From contig JANQJW010000023.1 of the NCBI GenBank assembly GCA_028281445.1, positions 99,175 to 163,174 of the forward strand: a DNA stretch of 64,000 nucleotides, written 5' to 3'. The first letter of the stretch is position 1. Each line of letters opens with the position of its first letter. Positions 16,756 through 26,267 of the stretch are shown here, one piece after another. Below the pieces are notes generated by a model. The model did not search any database. It was not told the DNA's origin and was given only the letters and a program-made list of their open reading frames with translations. A program made the translations under genes and the position numbers. The stretch is from Planctomycetota bacterium (GTDB taxonomy: Bacteria > Planctomycetota > PLA2 > JAEUHO01).

Positions 16756-17211
16756 GTGGTCCACACCTAGCGGGCTACGAAGCAACGGCCCTTCCACACG
16801 GGCATGTTGCGCACTCGCCATCGGCGAGTCATCCACGCGACGTTCGTGATGCGAGAGTGTACTCGCACGTCGACTCCTAGCGCCGCCGTCAGCGACCGCA
16901 CCCCTGGGGTCAAGGACGTGAAGACTAGCTGAGTCATCTGCGCGCACGGTTTCATCGCTGTGTCTCGTCATCGCACTGCAGTCCCTCGACCGATACCTGG
17001 GTTCATACTGCTCGCCGTCGCTCACCATGCGTCGCGGCATCTCCGAGAGCTGAATGTGCCCGTCGGGTCGCCCGAGTTAGTTGGCCAGTTCGTGGTGAAG
17101 GTCGCGAGGGAGCCGTGTGAAGCACACTTGGAAGGTGAAGGAGCACCCGGTCGGGGTGGGGGGCTAAGAGGAGGCACCCAACGCGGGCGCGATCCGACCG
17201 GGTGCTGTGTG
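16756..17211. other. Intergenic stretch without a supported gene
   Basis: Several short open frames occur here on both strands, but none has a ribosome-binding site plus protein-like composition. The visible structure is one inverted repeat near the right end. Confidence 0.5.
17142..17206. terminator. 13-base inverted repeat downstream of lipoprotein gene
   Basis: AGCACCCGGTCGG at 17142-17154 and CCGACCGGGTGCT at 17194-17206 are perfect inverted arms with a 39-base loop. The repeat lies six bases beyond the stop of the leftward lipoprotein gene, a position fitting transcription end or mRNA protection. The loop is long and no T tract follows, so terminator function is uncertain. Confidence 0.35.
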
Positions 17212-18018
17212 TCACGGCGAGTCGCTAAACTCGACAAGCGGCACCGGGGCCATGGATGCCGCGATGTCAGTGCCTAGGTGTTTGAAGTTCGCGTAGTCGC
17301 GGAGGATCTGCGTCCAGCAGGCGTGCGGTTGTGAGCACTGATGCGTGTGATTGGCCTGCGCGCACCAGCGGACGGGGAAGAGCTCAGACTCCATGATGCA
17401 GGCCGCGTCCTGGACGCCGTCTACGTACTCATCCACGAGCAGTGGGCCGACCGACCAGGTCAGGTTGAAGAGGAAGTGCGACGCTTCATGGACCACTACG
17501 AATGTCGTCGCGTCGGAGGGCATGACGGCGATCCGCCCACCTCGCCCCCCGATCTCACCGACTGCGCCCAGGAAGGGGACGTCCCACATCCTCGGAGGCC
17601 AGATCACGATGTCGAGGTCGGACGTGTCTAGGGGCGCGCCACCGAAGGCATAGGCAGAGGCCGTTACTCCAGGCGCGACATTGTCGCGGATTCGAATCCG
17701 ATGAACCCGAACCTGTCCTTCGGAGATGCTCCAGAGTGTGTCGTTGGTTGACACCAGCGTTGCGTAGAAGTCCTGCATTTCCCGCAAGCTGACGTTCTCA
17801 GTGAAACCAACGTGCCATGTGACGCCGTAGGGCGGATGCGCCGAGCGCGGTACCGATGGCAGTTCGCTCGTAGAGCCCAGTCCGTCATCCGGTCTGGGGC
17901 GGTCCGGCGGTACCGGAAACGGCCCGCTGCCGTCCTCAGGATCTGGCTTCTTGGCGCCGCCGCCACAGGCGCACAGCGCGGCGACTGCGATACAGAGAAC
18001 AAGACGGTCGAGTCTCAC
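17212..18018 (-). CDS. Lipoprotein with HExxH metalloprotease-like motif
   Basis: 268 aa. A signal peptide ends in a lipobox-like LCAC (Cys18), followed by a Pro-rich linker to about residue 60. The zinc-binding motif HEASH is at 167-171, in VVVHEASHFLF, and is followed by a DEYVDG segment that could supply the third ligand. The C-terminal part holds several Cys (CIMES, RWCAQ, HQCSQPHACW), suggesting disulfides in an exported protein. The GTG start lies six bases after GGGGAG and only three bases after the stop of the upstream gene, so the pair is an operon. The sequence fits a surface zinc peptidase, but the family is not identified. Confidence 0.7.
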   Translation of the reverse strand: MRLDRLVLCIAVAALCACGGGAKKPDPEDGSGPFPVPPDRPRPDDGLGSTSELPSVPRSAHPPYGVTWHVGFTENVSLREMQDFYATLVSTNDTLWSISEGQVRVHRIRIRDNVAPGVTASAYAFGGAPLDTSDLDIVIWPPRMWDVPFLGAVGEIGGRGGRIAVMPSDATTFVVVHEASHFLFNLTWSVGPLLVDEYVDGVQDAACIMESELFPVRWCAQANHTHQCSQPHACWTQILRDYANFKHLGTDIAASMAPVPLVEFSDSP

Positions 18019-18021
18019 TTG

Positions 18022-18813
18022 TCACTCCCCGGCGATCTGTAGGAACTCGCCGACATTCCCCACCGTCGTTCGCACGGTGTCGCCAGGCCCCAAGACGACC
18101 ACGCGTACTCGCCCCTCTGTGAGTCCAGAGATCTCGAACGTGCCATCATGCGAGGTAACTGCCCGGCCCTCTCTGCCGTTGCCTTGATTGGCACGGATGA
18201 CGATGCCTGAACGCGCGGGAACGATGCGTCCCTGGATCGACTTGCCGCGTTGAGGTCGCAAAGTCACGGTGCGCGTCTCGCCAGGCGAGAGGTGCAGCTC
18301 GGTCTGTGCAGGCGAGCATCCAGGCGCCTCGGCTGTGACGACAAGCGCCACCTCGGCTGGCAGGGGGCCCAGCCGTAGAAGGTCCGTTCCGTCTGCGGAC
18401 GCAACTTCCTCCAGCCCGTGCATGGCGCGTAGTGTCGTCATCTCGCTGACCGCGCACTCCACGAACGCCGGTTCCGGTACCACGACTCTCATGCTCGGCT
18501 CTAGGCGTGCCCAGCACGCGCCCTGATCCGGATGATCAATTCTAATCACGGCGGGTCTGGATGGCGTAGGGACTAGAAACTGCCCGTCGGCATCAGTGGC
18601 CCAGGACCCGCCCGAATACCCGGGAAGGAGGTGACAGGGACCGGTCTCGCTCATGACGGTAATCCGAGCGCCGGAAACTGGCTTCCCGTTGTGGCCGAAG
18701 ACAAAGCCACGCGTTGTCGGCTTTTCCGAGTCCCGCGCGCTGACCTGCGCGATCATGAGGAGTGCGACGAGTGGGCAGATTCCCATGTACAGGCCTATAC
18801 GAGTGCTGCTCAC
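18022..18813 (-). CDS. Exported protein with CPR-like beta-sandwich domains
   Basis: 263 aa. An N-terminal hydrophobic segment (about residues 7-26) acts as signal peptide or anchor. RGFVFGHNGKPVSGARITV at about 35-53 is the typical start of a carboxypeptidase-regulatory-like unit, and SWATDADGQFLVPTP closes it. A second unit lies at the end (QGRIVP, then SHDGTFEISGLTEGRVRVVV). These domains are structural, surface-exposed beta-sandwiches with no known enzymatic role of their own. It is the first gene of a two-gene operon with the HExxH lipoprotein, starting at a GTG after GGAGG. Confidence 0.75.
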   Translation of the reverse strand: MSSTRIGLYMGICPLVALLMIAQVSARDSEKPTTRGFVFGHNGKPVSGARITVMSETGPCHLLPGYSGGSWATDADGQFLVPTPSRPAVIRIDHPDQGACWARLEPSMRVVVPEPAFVECAVSEMTTLRAMHGLEEVASADGTDLLRLGPLPAEVALVVTAEAPGCSPAQTELHLSPGETRTVTLRPQRGKSIQGRIVPARSGIVIRANQGNGREGRAVTSHDGTFEISGLTEGRVRVVVLGPGDTVRTTVGNVGEFLQIAGE

Positions 18814-18991
18814 GAGGCCTCCGACGTCTGAACGCAGCCCTCCTTCCGCTTGCCCGCCCGCACCAGCGCCCCGTTGCTCCGTCGTCTAGGCGCTCAATGC
18901 CCTGCGACGACTCTCGTGCGGTTGCCACTGCTACTTCGTCGGAGAGCGGCGAATCGGTTCAGGCTGACCGATCGCCTGATTCATCGTGCAG

Positions 18992-21931
18992 CTAGCGATC
19001 GGATTCGAGCGTGGCGCCGCCCGCGCCTTCTAGAGTGAGCTCTACGTCCGGAGCCGGTGCGCGCCTTGTTACGAGCGCACGGCGCCCTTGCCCGTCGCCT
19101 GCGAGGATCTCTACGTCGCGTCCTGCTGGCGCCGTATCAAACGAGAACGTACCTCCCGCACGACTGGTGATCCGCTCCAACACCGGCCCATGCCTACCGT
19201 CTTTGCATCGCTCGCGCATTACGACAGCGATCCCAACTGCGGGAGTACCGCGGGCGTATCGAACCGTGCCGCTAATGACACGAGGTTCGTCCAATGTCAT
19301 GCTCAGCGCTCGGGCAGGTCGTGCATCTGATGCCCTGGTCACTACCGCCGCCCCCGCACGGTGTGGGGCGGAGGCGGTCACAAGGAATTTCCGCGTGCGC
19401 GATGAAGGTACGGAGACGCGCCCCTCGTGGTTCGTGAACCAGGCACCGAGCCAGCGCCACCCTGGTGTCGTACCTTGCGAGAACACCTGCTCGAAGACTT
19501 GTATCTCGGCGCCCCCGAGGGGCAGACCTCGGTCGTCTTGTACTTGAAGACTCAGGATCCTGGCGGCATCGACCGTGATCGTGCCAAAGTCCGCGGGGGT
19601 GCCAGGCCCTACGTCTCGCAGCTCCGTAACTACCGGGTGATGGCCGTCGACCTCGACACAAACCTGGGCTGACTGGTCAAGCGGCGAGATGTCGAGAGTA
19701 AAGGCGCCGGTACGGTCGGTATGCGCCTGTCTCGATCGTAGGCAACCCGCTGCTGCGTCGACTGCTGTCACAACGTGGACCCTGGCCCCGCGAATGCCAC
19801 CGCCGGCGCCATCGACTACCCGCCCCGTCATGGCGCGGGCTTGCGAGAGGCGGAGATCGAGGTTCTTTGTTCCATTGCCGACGAGCGGCCATGAAGCGCA
19901 TGCTCCGCCTATCGTTGTGGCGAGCACGGCATTGGGTTGGTCGCCGCAGTACGTCATCGCGAACGCTCCGGCTGCGTCGCAAACCGTATGATCGATCACG
20001 CCTGGATCCCCCAAGAGTACGACAGTGAGCGTTGGTATGGTCGCTGCGTAGCTCACGAGGAAGCGGCCCCTTAGCGTCACGGGCCTCGGAAGGACTATCT
20101 CGTTGTCTGGCTGCGCTCCAGTCGAGCGGATGGACGCGAGCGCGCCACACGGCAGATGAGCAATGAACGAGGCCGGTCCGCTGTTTGACGCGAACGGAAA
20201 TCGGGCACTCTGATCGGTGCGTCCAAACGTCCGCCGCTGTACGTCCTGGCCATGAAAGACCTCGCCCACGAGGAATGGAGTCCGCGGCAGCGGCGTGCGG
20301 CCTGCTCCCAATAGAATCGTCGAGGTCTGTGAATGAGTCGCCACTCTCAGTGTCAGAGTGGCTGGGAGTCGCATGTATTCGAAGAGCAGCCCACGCTCGG
20401 GCCCCAGGTGCACAACGACCGCTTGCGGCTGATCGGAGGCGGGCGCGGTGAGAGAGAATCGTCCGTCATCATCCGTCGTGGACCCTTGAGTGCAGCGAGG
20501 GTCCCAATATCCGAATCGCCCACGGACTATCGAGATCCGGCAGTTTCGAATTGGGTGACCGTTCGAGTCGACGACCTGGCCTGCGATCGTCGAGCACCTT
20601 GTCAGTTCGAACCTCAGCGGAGATCCGAGCAGCCTGTCTTCTCCTAGCGTTCGGGAGTCCGCGACCTCCTGGTAGCCCTCGGCGCGAATCACGAACAGGA
20701 GCTCGCCCGAGAGGTCCTCGGGGAAGACAAAGGATCCATCCGGGGCAGTAGCCGCCTGGAACAGAGGCGATGAGGCGGTCGGTCCCTCGAGCAACCAGAG
20801 AAGATCTGCGGCCGCGGTTCGAGCGGGGTCTGAACGGCCATGTACCCGCACGCGCGCATCAGCTATAGGTCGGCCTTGTTCGTCGAGCACCAGACCGGTG
20901 GCTCGTTGCTCAGTATCAAACAAGATGTCGTCGATTCGACGCTGCTGCCGGCTAAGGCGTACTGCAGCGGCCCGGGCCACAACGCGTCCATTGCGCTCCA
21001 CCCGCACGTCCCACTCGCCCGACATTGCGTCGGCAAGCGTGAACTCGCCGGAAGCGTCAGTCAGCGCAGCTATTCGCTTCCCCGAAGACCTGCAGTTCGC
21101 AGTTACGATCAACCCACGTCCAGGATGCCCGCTGCCAGATTGGAGTACGCGCCCCGTGACAGTGCCAATGTGCTCTTCCGGCTGATTGCGTTCAGGGCGT
21201 AGTGCCGTTGAAACCGCAAGCCCAGGCGGTCCGGTCGCTCGTCCGGTCATCAGTGGGGACCGATGAGGGCGATCCGCTTCACGACTGAACCAAGAGACGA
21301 CGCAGCCGACGACCAGAAGCACTGTGGTGAGCAGCAGGGCCATACCTCTGCTCTTGATGCCCATGGACGATGCTGTCCAGCTCGGTCCCCGCACAAACGG
21401 CAAGAGAGTGAGCCAGACCTTCGGGTCTTCGCCAAGCCTGTCCTTGAGGTCCTCACGGAGGAGCTTGGTGGCGCGCTTCAGGCGCGTCCGGACCGTTTCG
21501 ACCGAAGTGTCCGTTGCGACGGCGATTTCCGCTGCCGACATCCCCATGAAGTACCGAAGTGTCACCGCTGAGTGATAGGGCTCCCGGAGTGATGCGACGG
21601 CGTCGGCTACCGCATCGCGGGCCTCTTCTCTTGCTAGCTTCTGGGGGGGCGCATCAGTCGCCGGACTTGTGTGGCTCTGTCTTTCGCGTTCGCTGCGCCT
21701 TCCGTTTGAACGCATGAAGTCGATTCCACGAAAACGAATCGCTCGTTTCAGCCAGTTGAGGAGTCGCCCGTCGTTCTTGGGCTTGGCGATCAGTGCGCTC
21801 AGCCAGGCCTCCTGCTCTACGTCTTCGGCGGACGCGTGGTTCTTGATGAGGCGACGCGCCCACTGTTCGGTTCGAGCGCGGTTCTCGCGATACTCCCGTT
21901 CCCAGTCGTGGTCTCTGTCGGCAGGCATCAA
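18992..21931 (-). CDS. ECF sigma factor fused to a membrane-anchored CPR-repeat ectodomain
   Basis: 979 aa. Residues 15-75 form sigma region 2 (SAEDVEQEAWLSAL, RFRGIDFMRSN), and residues 100-160 form region 4 (MSAAEIAVATDTSVETVRTRLKRA). A single transmembrane helix follows at about 196-214. The remaining 760 residues are predicted outside the membrane and hold repeated CPR-type units (TGRVLQSGSGHPGRGL, ATGLVLDEQGRPIADARVRV, TGRVVDGAGGGIRGARVHV and others). As written, the sigma factor is tied to the membrane, so it must either act there or be released by proteolysis; that is inference. No separate anti-sigma gene is seen beside it. Sigma-factor fusions with C-terminal extensions are known in Planctomycetota. 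Confidence 0.85.
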   Translation of the reverse strand: MMPADRDHDWEREYRENRARTEQWARRLIKNHASAEDVEQEAWLSALIAKPKNDGRLLNWLKRAIRFRGIDFMRSNGRRSERERQSHTSPATDAPPQKLAREEARDAVADAVASLREPYHSAVTLRYFMGMSAAEIAVATDTSVETVRTRLKRATKLLREDLKDRLGEDPKVWLTLLPFVRGPSWTASSMGIKSRGMALLLTTVLLVVGCVVSWFSREADRPHRSPLMTGRATGPPGLAVSTALRPERNQPEEHIGTVTGRVLQSGSGHPGRGLIVTANCRSSGKRIAALTDASGEFTLADAMSGEWDVRVERNGRVVARAAAVRLSRQQRRIDDILFDTEQRATGLVLDEQGRPIADARVRVHGRSDPARTAAADLLWLLEGPTASSPLFQAATAPDGSFVFPEDLSGELLFVIRAEGYQEVADSRTLGEDRLLGSPLRFELTRCSTIAGQVVDSNGHPIRNCRISIVRGRFGYWDPRCTQGSTTDDDGRFSLTAPASDQPQAVVVHLGPERGLLFEYMRLPATLTLRVATHSQTSTILLGAGRTPLPRTPFLVGEVFHGQDVQRRTFGRTDQSARFPFASNSGPASFIAHLPCGALASIRSTGAQPDNEIVLPRPVTLRGRFLVSYAATIPTLTVVLLGDPGVIDHTVCDAAGAFAMTYCGDQPNAVLATTIGGACASWPLVGNGTKNLDLRLSQARAMTGRVVDGAGGGIRGARVHVVTAVDAAAGCLRSRQAHTDRTGAFTLDISPLDQSAQVCVEVDGHHPVVTELRDVGPGTPADFGTITVDAARILSLQVQDDRGLPLGGAEIQVFEQVFSQGTTPGWRWLGAWFTNHEGRVSVPSSRTRKFLVTASAPHRAGAAVVTRASDARPARALSMTLDEPRVISGTVRYARGTPAVGIAVVMRERCKDGRHGPVLERITSRAGGTFSFDTAPAGRDVEILAGDGQGRRALVTRRAPAPDVELTLEGAGGATLESDR

Positions 21932-22224
21932 CTGATTCTACCGAGTACCGGAGCCGGTGCAGCGAAGATGACCTTGAACCGTTTCGGGTCGTCGCGACGA
22001 ATGTACCCTCAGTGGTCCTGCGCGTTAGACCGAGACCGAGATGGAGAGAACGGATTGACCTGTGCAAGTAGCGGCCCTGGGTGCGCCAATGCAACTGTCT
22101 GCATTCTCTTCACTCTGGCGCTCCTTGTCGGCTGTGCGAGCGCGTTGATCGACAGGGGAGTGGAGTCGCGGTTCGATGCAACGCTGCGCAGACATGGTCT
22201 GCGCAGGAGCAAGCACTAGCACTC
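21932..22224. other. Intergenic region
   Basis: Between two leftward genes. No supported coding sequence or clear hairpin is visible; it presumably holds the promoter of the sigma-factor fusion. Confidence 0.4.
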
Positions 22225-24522
22225 CTACTTGACTACGATCTTCAGGACCGGATCTCCAGAGTCAGCGACAACTACGGCCGAGCGCCCGTCTGCCACCGAG
22301 ATCGCCACGTGGTACCGCGATCCGTGCAAACCCGTGACGCGAAAGCTCCCGTCTGGTTGGATACCCGCGGCCCGCTCTCCGACATCAGAGCGCACCACGA
22401 CCCGTCCTGGGCCCGCCGGCTCCCCACCTTCCCCATACACGTTGCCGGCCAGTTCCTCTCCTGACCAGGGCTCCATCCGTAGGCGTCTCGTTCCTGCACG
22501 AACGTCCGTGAGCAGACACGTCATCGGGCTCGTCGGGCTGTAGGCGAGCACGTAGTATGCGCCCGGGGCCAAGCCTCGAAGATCGAAGTACCCGTCGGAG
22601 CGAACAGCGCTCGTCGACGAGAGTGTCCGCGGCGCGTCTAGCCGTCGAGCCTCAACCACGAACCCTGCACCTGATTCACTCGCACCTAGTGCCATCCGAC
22701 CAGTGATTCGGGCCGCGGTACGCCGAAGAGTCAATTGCACTGACGCCTGCCCGGGGACCACAGCTTCCTTGTTGGCATCCCCAAGAGGGCTTCGTATCCA
22801 GAGGTGATGTGGACGCCTCTTGAGGCCTCGTATCGTGAAAGAGCCGTCGCCCTCGGTGAGTGCGATCCGGGACGTGAGCCCGACGAAGATCGATTCGTGC
22901 GCACCGTTCAGTTCCGCGTCGACGAATGCCGAATGATCGACCACACCGTCGACCAGTCGCGCTAGCCCAAGCTTGTCGTCCGGTATCTCCACGGCGTGAA
23001 CCGCAACTCCGGCGCCGGCGCGACGGCCGTTCTCGAGGACGACGGTCCCGCTTAGCGACGCGGCAGGAGCCAGCGCGACGCCAACCGGTTTCGGACCAGG
23101 CCTGAGCCCAGCCCGTCGGTACGTACCCAGTGTTCCCTGTGGCCCTGTTGATTCCCCTTCAAGAACGTAGGTCAGGGTGTCTGGTAGCGGCGGACTCTCG
23201 AATTCCGCACCGTTCGCTAGCTCGTGTAGCGAGAACTTGCGGCTCCAGATGACGCGCTCTCCTTCACCGGGATAGCGACGGAGCTGGAGCCACACATGGC
23301 GCACGTCAGCACTTTGATCGAGTGGCACCGTCATCGTGCCGCGGAGTGTGTTGTGACCTGGCAGAGAAAGACGAGCGTTTGTGGTTCCCACGAAGACTCG
23401 CACACCAGCCGATGCAGGCACAGGCGACCCCGCGAGTCGGGCGATCAGGCGTACGTGGCCTGGTGGCAGGCCGTCAATGGTGAAAGATGAGTCGTCACTG
23501 ATTCGGGCGCCCTTGATCATGAGGGCGCCCGGGCCCGTGCTCGAGTTGACGCGTGCAGGATCCTCCGCCTGTCCAGATGTCAGCAAGGTGTACCTAGCCT
23601 CGATCTGTAGCTGTCCCGCGACGATTCCGTCCACAGTTCCGCGGACTGCGCCCGCTCGTCGTAGGCGCACGATGTATGGCGCGTCGCGCTCTTCCACCGG
23701 AAGGAGAAGTGCCGGTGCGTATGGAAGGGGCGCCCAGTCTTCGGTCGCCGCGTCTTCGATGATCAAGCCGATGGGCGGTAGTCCGACGACAGTCACGGAT
23801 GCCGCCTGATCCGGCTCCGGCTCCACCTTGCCCTCTGCAGTCGATCCGATGCTCCCCTGAGAGATGCGCGTGTAGCCCCACGCGGGAACGTCGCGTCCCG
23901 ACGGATCGAGAACTCGTACGCGTACAGCGAAGCCGGCTTCGTACTGTGGCCGTAGCGGCCATCGGATTCGAACGTCTCGGCGACCTGCTTCTACGCCTTC
24001 GACGACGACCTGGGTGCTGGGCCCGATCAGGCCGTCTGATGTGGGAATGTGGATGCGCCGGTCGACGGATGATCGAACCAACGCGTGCGCTGTGAGACGA
24101 AAGCGCCCCTCTGGAAGCCCCTCGAACACAAACTGCCCGTGTTCGTCCGTCGAGCACGTCTCGGATTCCCATTCCACATCGACCCCAGAGTCATCCAGTT
24201 CTGCTGTCACATCGATTCCGTCCACAGACTCGCCGTTCGGGCCGAGAACTCGCCCGACGATAACTTCGTCTTCGAGCTGATCTAGGTCATCGCCCGCGAT
24301 GTCATCCCAGGTTTCCGTCGGCCCCGGGACGGCCTCTCCGCGGCCCGCCGGAGTGTCTGGTAGCACGCGCACCACCAATGAGGGGGGCGTTGAGCTTGAA
24401 GTTGATTCACGTTCGCGTGTCTGTGTTCGCGCGCCCAGATCGTCGTCTAACCAGATGTACAGTCCAGTGGCAAGTGCCGCCACGGCGACCGCCTGGACCA
24501 GGGTCTTGTTGCGCAGTCTCAT
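22225..24522 (-). CDS. Membrane-anchored CPR-repeat protein
   Basis: 765 aa. A short basic N-terminus (MRLRNKTL) and a hydrophobic helix at about residues 8-25 anchor the protein, followed by a Ser/Thr/Arg-rich linker. The rest is a series of beta-sandwich units with recurring signatures such as GRVLGPNGESVDGIDVTA, GQFVFEGLPEGRFRLTA, GSFTIRGLKRRPHHLWI, DGYFDLRGLAPGAYYV and DGSFRVTGLHGSRYHV. This matches the ectodomain of the neighbouring sigma-factor fusion in style. No catalytic motif is seen. It likely forms part of the cell surface, perhaps as an interaction partner of that fusion; its upstream region is a divergent promoter shared with the lipoprotein gene at 24747. Confidence 0.8.
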   Translation of the reverse strand: MRLRNKTLVQAVAVAALATGLYIWLDDDLGARTQTRERESTSSSTPPSLVVRVLPDTPAGRGEAVPGPTETWDDIAGDDLDQLEDEVIVGRVLGPNGESVDGIDVTAELDDSGVDVEWESETCSTDEHGQFVFEGLPEGRFRLTAHALVRSSVDRRIHIPTSDGLIGPSTQVVVEGVEAGRRDVRIRWPLRPQYEAGFAVRVRVLDPSGRDVPAWGYTRISQGSIGSTAEGKVEPEPDQAASVTVVGLPPIGLIIEDAATEDWAPLPYAPALLLPVEERDAPYIVRLRRAGAVRGTVDGIVAGQLQIEARYTLLTSGQAEDPARVNSSTGPGALMIKGARISDDSSFTIDGLPPGHVRLIARLAGSPVPASAGVRVFVGTTNARLSLPGHNTLRGTMTVPLDQSADVRHVWLQLRRYPGEGERVIWSRKFSLHELANGAEFESPPLPDTLTYVLEGESTGPQGTLGTYRRAGLRPGPKPVGVALAPAASLSGTVVLENGRRAGAGVAVHAVEIPDDKLGLARLVDGVVDHSAFVDAELNGAHESIFVGLTSRIALTEGDGSFTIRGLKRRPHHLWIRSPLGDANKEAVVPGQASVQLTLRRTAARITGRMALGASESGAGFVVEARRLDAPRTLSSTSAVRSDGYFDLRGLAPGAYYVLAYSPTSPMTCLLTDVRAGTRRLRMEPWSGEELAGNVYGEGGEPAGPGRVVVRSDVGERAAGIQPDGSFRVTGLHGSRYHVAISVADGRSAVVVADSGDPVLKIVVK

Positions 24523-24746
24523 TGTGCCGCACCTATATCACGCCGTGTGAACGTGTCACTGCATCCCGAAGTTCTCAGCCTCACGAATCGAGGCGTTCCG
24601 TTTGTTCCTGAACCACCGGGACCGTCGGTGACGAAATGAAATCGTAGTCCGGGAGTTCTTCGGTCTACAGCGTGCGAGGCCTCGACGCGCACCACCAACG
24701 CACGAGAGCAGACTGCATACGAGACTCACGCCGCGTTGGAGGAAAC
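24523..24746. promoter_or_regulatory. Divergent promoter region
   Basis: 224 bases between a leftward CPR-repeat gene and a rightward lipoprotein gene, so both promoters should lie here. No operator symmetry stood out. Confidence 0.35.
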
Positions 24747-26189
24747 ATGCGCGTCATCTTCTGTCTTCTCCTTAGCTTCTCTGTTACGTCGCTGGTTGCA
24801 TGCGGGACCGGAGTGTCTCCTGTATCCAACGAGGTCACGCCAAGTGACTTCGGTAGCCGAGTTCGCGTTCTCTCGGCGGACCTCGACGGTGACGGTCTTC
24901 GAGATCTCGTCGTCGCAGGGGACACGGGATACAACGAGTGCTACCGCGCGACCATAGAAGGGGAGTATGTCCGCGTCGGCTGCGACGACATCGAGCGCGT
25001 CCTAGCCGGTCTGGGAGAGCCGACACCCGGGGAGTTTCTGGTCCACGAGGTGTCCACAGTGTCCGGAGAGCAGCTCCCTCCGGTGCTCACCCTGTATGAC
25101 GGGCCCGTCGTAGGTGGTTCCGGCACGGAGCCTGTGGTCGAAAGGGTGATCCCGTCCGAGGCGTCGGCCGGAGGCGTCATCGTGCTGACGGGACGAGATC
25201 TTGCGGCGACCGACGGTTCGACAGCGGTAACGGCCGGCGGCGTCGAGGGAGAAGTGCTCGTTGCCTTTGGGGGACTCGTGCTTTGGCGGCTCCCAAGTAC
25301 GCTGCCGACCGGCTCTCAGGCTGTGACCGTGACGCGGTCGGGGCAGGTCAGCGGTGCGGCGATTGTCACGGTTGGTGCACCTCCCGGGCCTGTGGTTCAG
25401 GCTTCTTCGCCCAGTCCCCTTGTCCGTGGGTCCCTTGCCTACCTTGCCGGAGCGGGCTTCGGCGGTCTTCAGGACACGGTTCAGGTGCAAGTCTCTGGCG
25501 TGCTCGCAGCCCACGTTCAGGCACTCGACAACTTCCTCGTCTTCCGTGTGCCCCAAGCCGCAACGACCGGCAACTTGGTTGTGCTCGTCAACGGGGTCTC
25601 GTCGCCGGTCCACGCGGTCACGGTCGTTGACGCAGTCTCCGCGCCTGTGCTCAACAGCCTCACTCCTTCGGAGGCTCCGCCAGGCGCTTTGGTTCGCTTG
25701 GACGGGACCAGCTTCTGGGTCCCGCACGAGTTCCCCGAGGTGACCCTTGGAGGGCAGCCCGTCGTAGTGTGGCAATCAACTGCGGGGTCAATCGAGATTG
25801 TCGTACCGGCAGGTGCCGCAAGCGGAGATGTCGTCGTCCGCCGCGGAAGTAGGGTCTCCAACCCGCTGCGTCTATCGGTTCGGAGCCGACTCGCGCCTCG
25901 CGTGGACTCGATCAGTCCTGCCCAGGCCACGGCTGGCACGCTCGTCACGATCGTGGGGCGGGATCTCTACGATCTGTCTGGTGCGGGGACCACTCAGGGA
26001 GACGGCTCGCCGTCCGGTCCTGCTTCTCCGGGAACCGTGTACTTCGGTGGTGCGCCAGCCTTGCACGCTTGGCCCACGCCCAGCGGTTGGATGTCAAGAG
26101 TCCCCGCTGGTTTGAATCCCGGAGTTGTCGGCGTCGTTGTCGAGGTCGGGGGGACGGCAAGTCCCTCGTTCTCCTTCACTGCGCAGTAG
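24747..26189 (+). CDS. IPT/TIG-domain lipoprotein
   Basis: 480 aa. The ATG lies just after GGAGGAAAC. The signal peptide ends in the lipobox LVAC (Cys19). A short FG-GAP-like motif follows (ADLDGDGLRDLVVAGD). At least three immunoglobulin-like IPT units are visible from their openings: VVERVIPSEASAGGVIVLTG, VLNSLTPSEAPPGALVRLDG and RVDSISPAQATAGTLVTIVG. Such units are found in surface adhesins and carbohydrate-binding proteins. It is the first gene of a rightward run of six exported-protein genes ending at 34271. Confidence 0.82.
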   Translation: MRVIFCLLLSFSVTSLVACGTGVSPVSNEVTPSDFGSRVRVLSADLDGDGLRDLVVAGDTGYNECYRATIEGEYVRVGCDDIERVLAGLGEPTPGEFLVHEVSTVSGEQLPPVLTLYDGPVVGGSGTEPVVERVIPSEASAGGVIVLTGRDLAATDGSTAVTAGGVEGEVLVAFGGLVLWRLPSTLPTGSQAVTVTRSGQVSGAAIVTVGAPPGPVVQASSPSPLVRGSLAYLAGAGFGGLQDTVQVQVSGVLAAHVQALDNFLVFRVPQAATTGNLVVLVNGVSSPVHAVTVVDAVSAPVLNSLTPSEAPPGALVRLDGTSFWVPHEFPEVTLGGQPVVVWQSTAGSIEIVVPAGAASGDVVVRRGSRVSNPLRLSVRSRLAPRVDSISPAQATAGTLVTIVGRDLYDLSGAGTTQGDGSPSGPASPGTVYFGGAPALHAWPTPSGWMSRVPAGLNPGVVGVVVEVGGTASPSFSFTAQ

Positions 26190-26267
26190 TGCGCGGGTCA
26201 GTTCGTGAACCGATGCAGTGCCGCCTGCCGTAATTGCGGGTAGTCATCCAACCAGGAGTACCTCAAC

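Noticed and set aside
16960..17277. Small rightward gene between the glycosyltransferase and the lipoprotein
   Set aside because: It spans the 13-base inverted repeat, overlaps the lipoprotein end, and has no ribosome-binding site or protein-like pattern.
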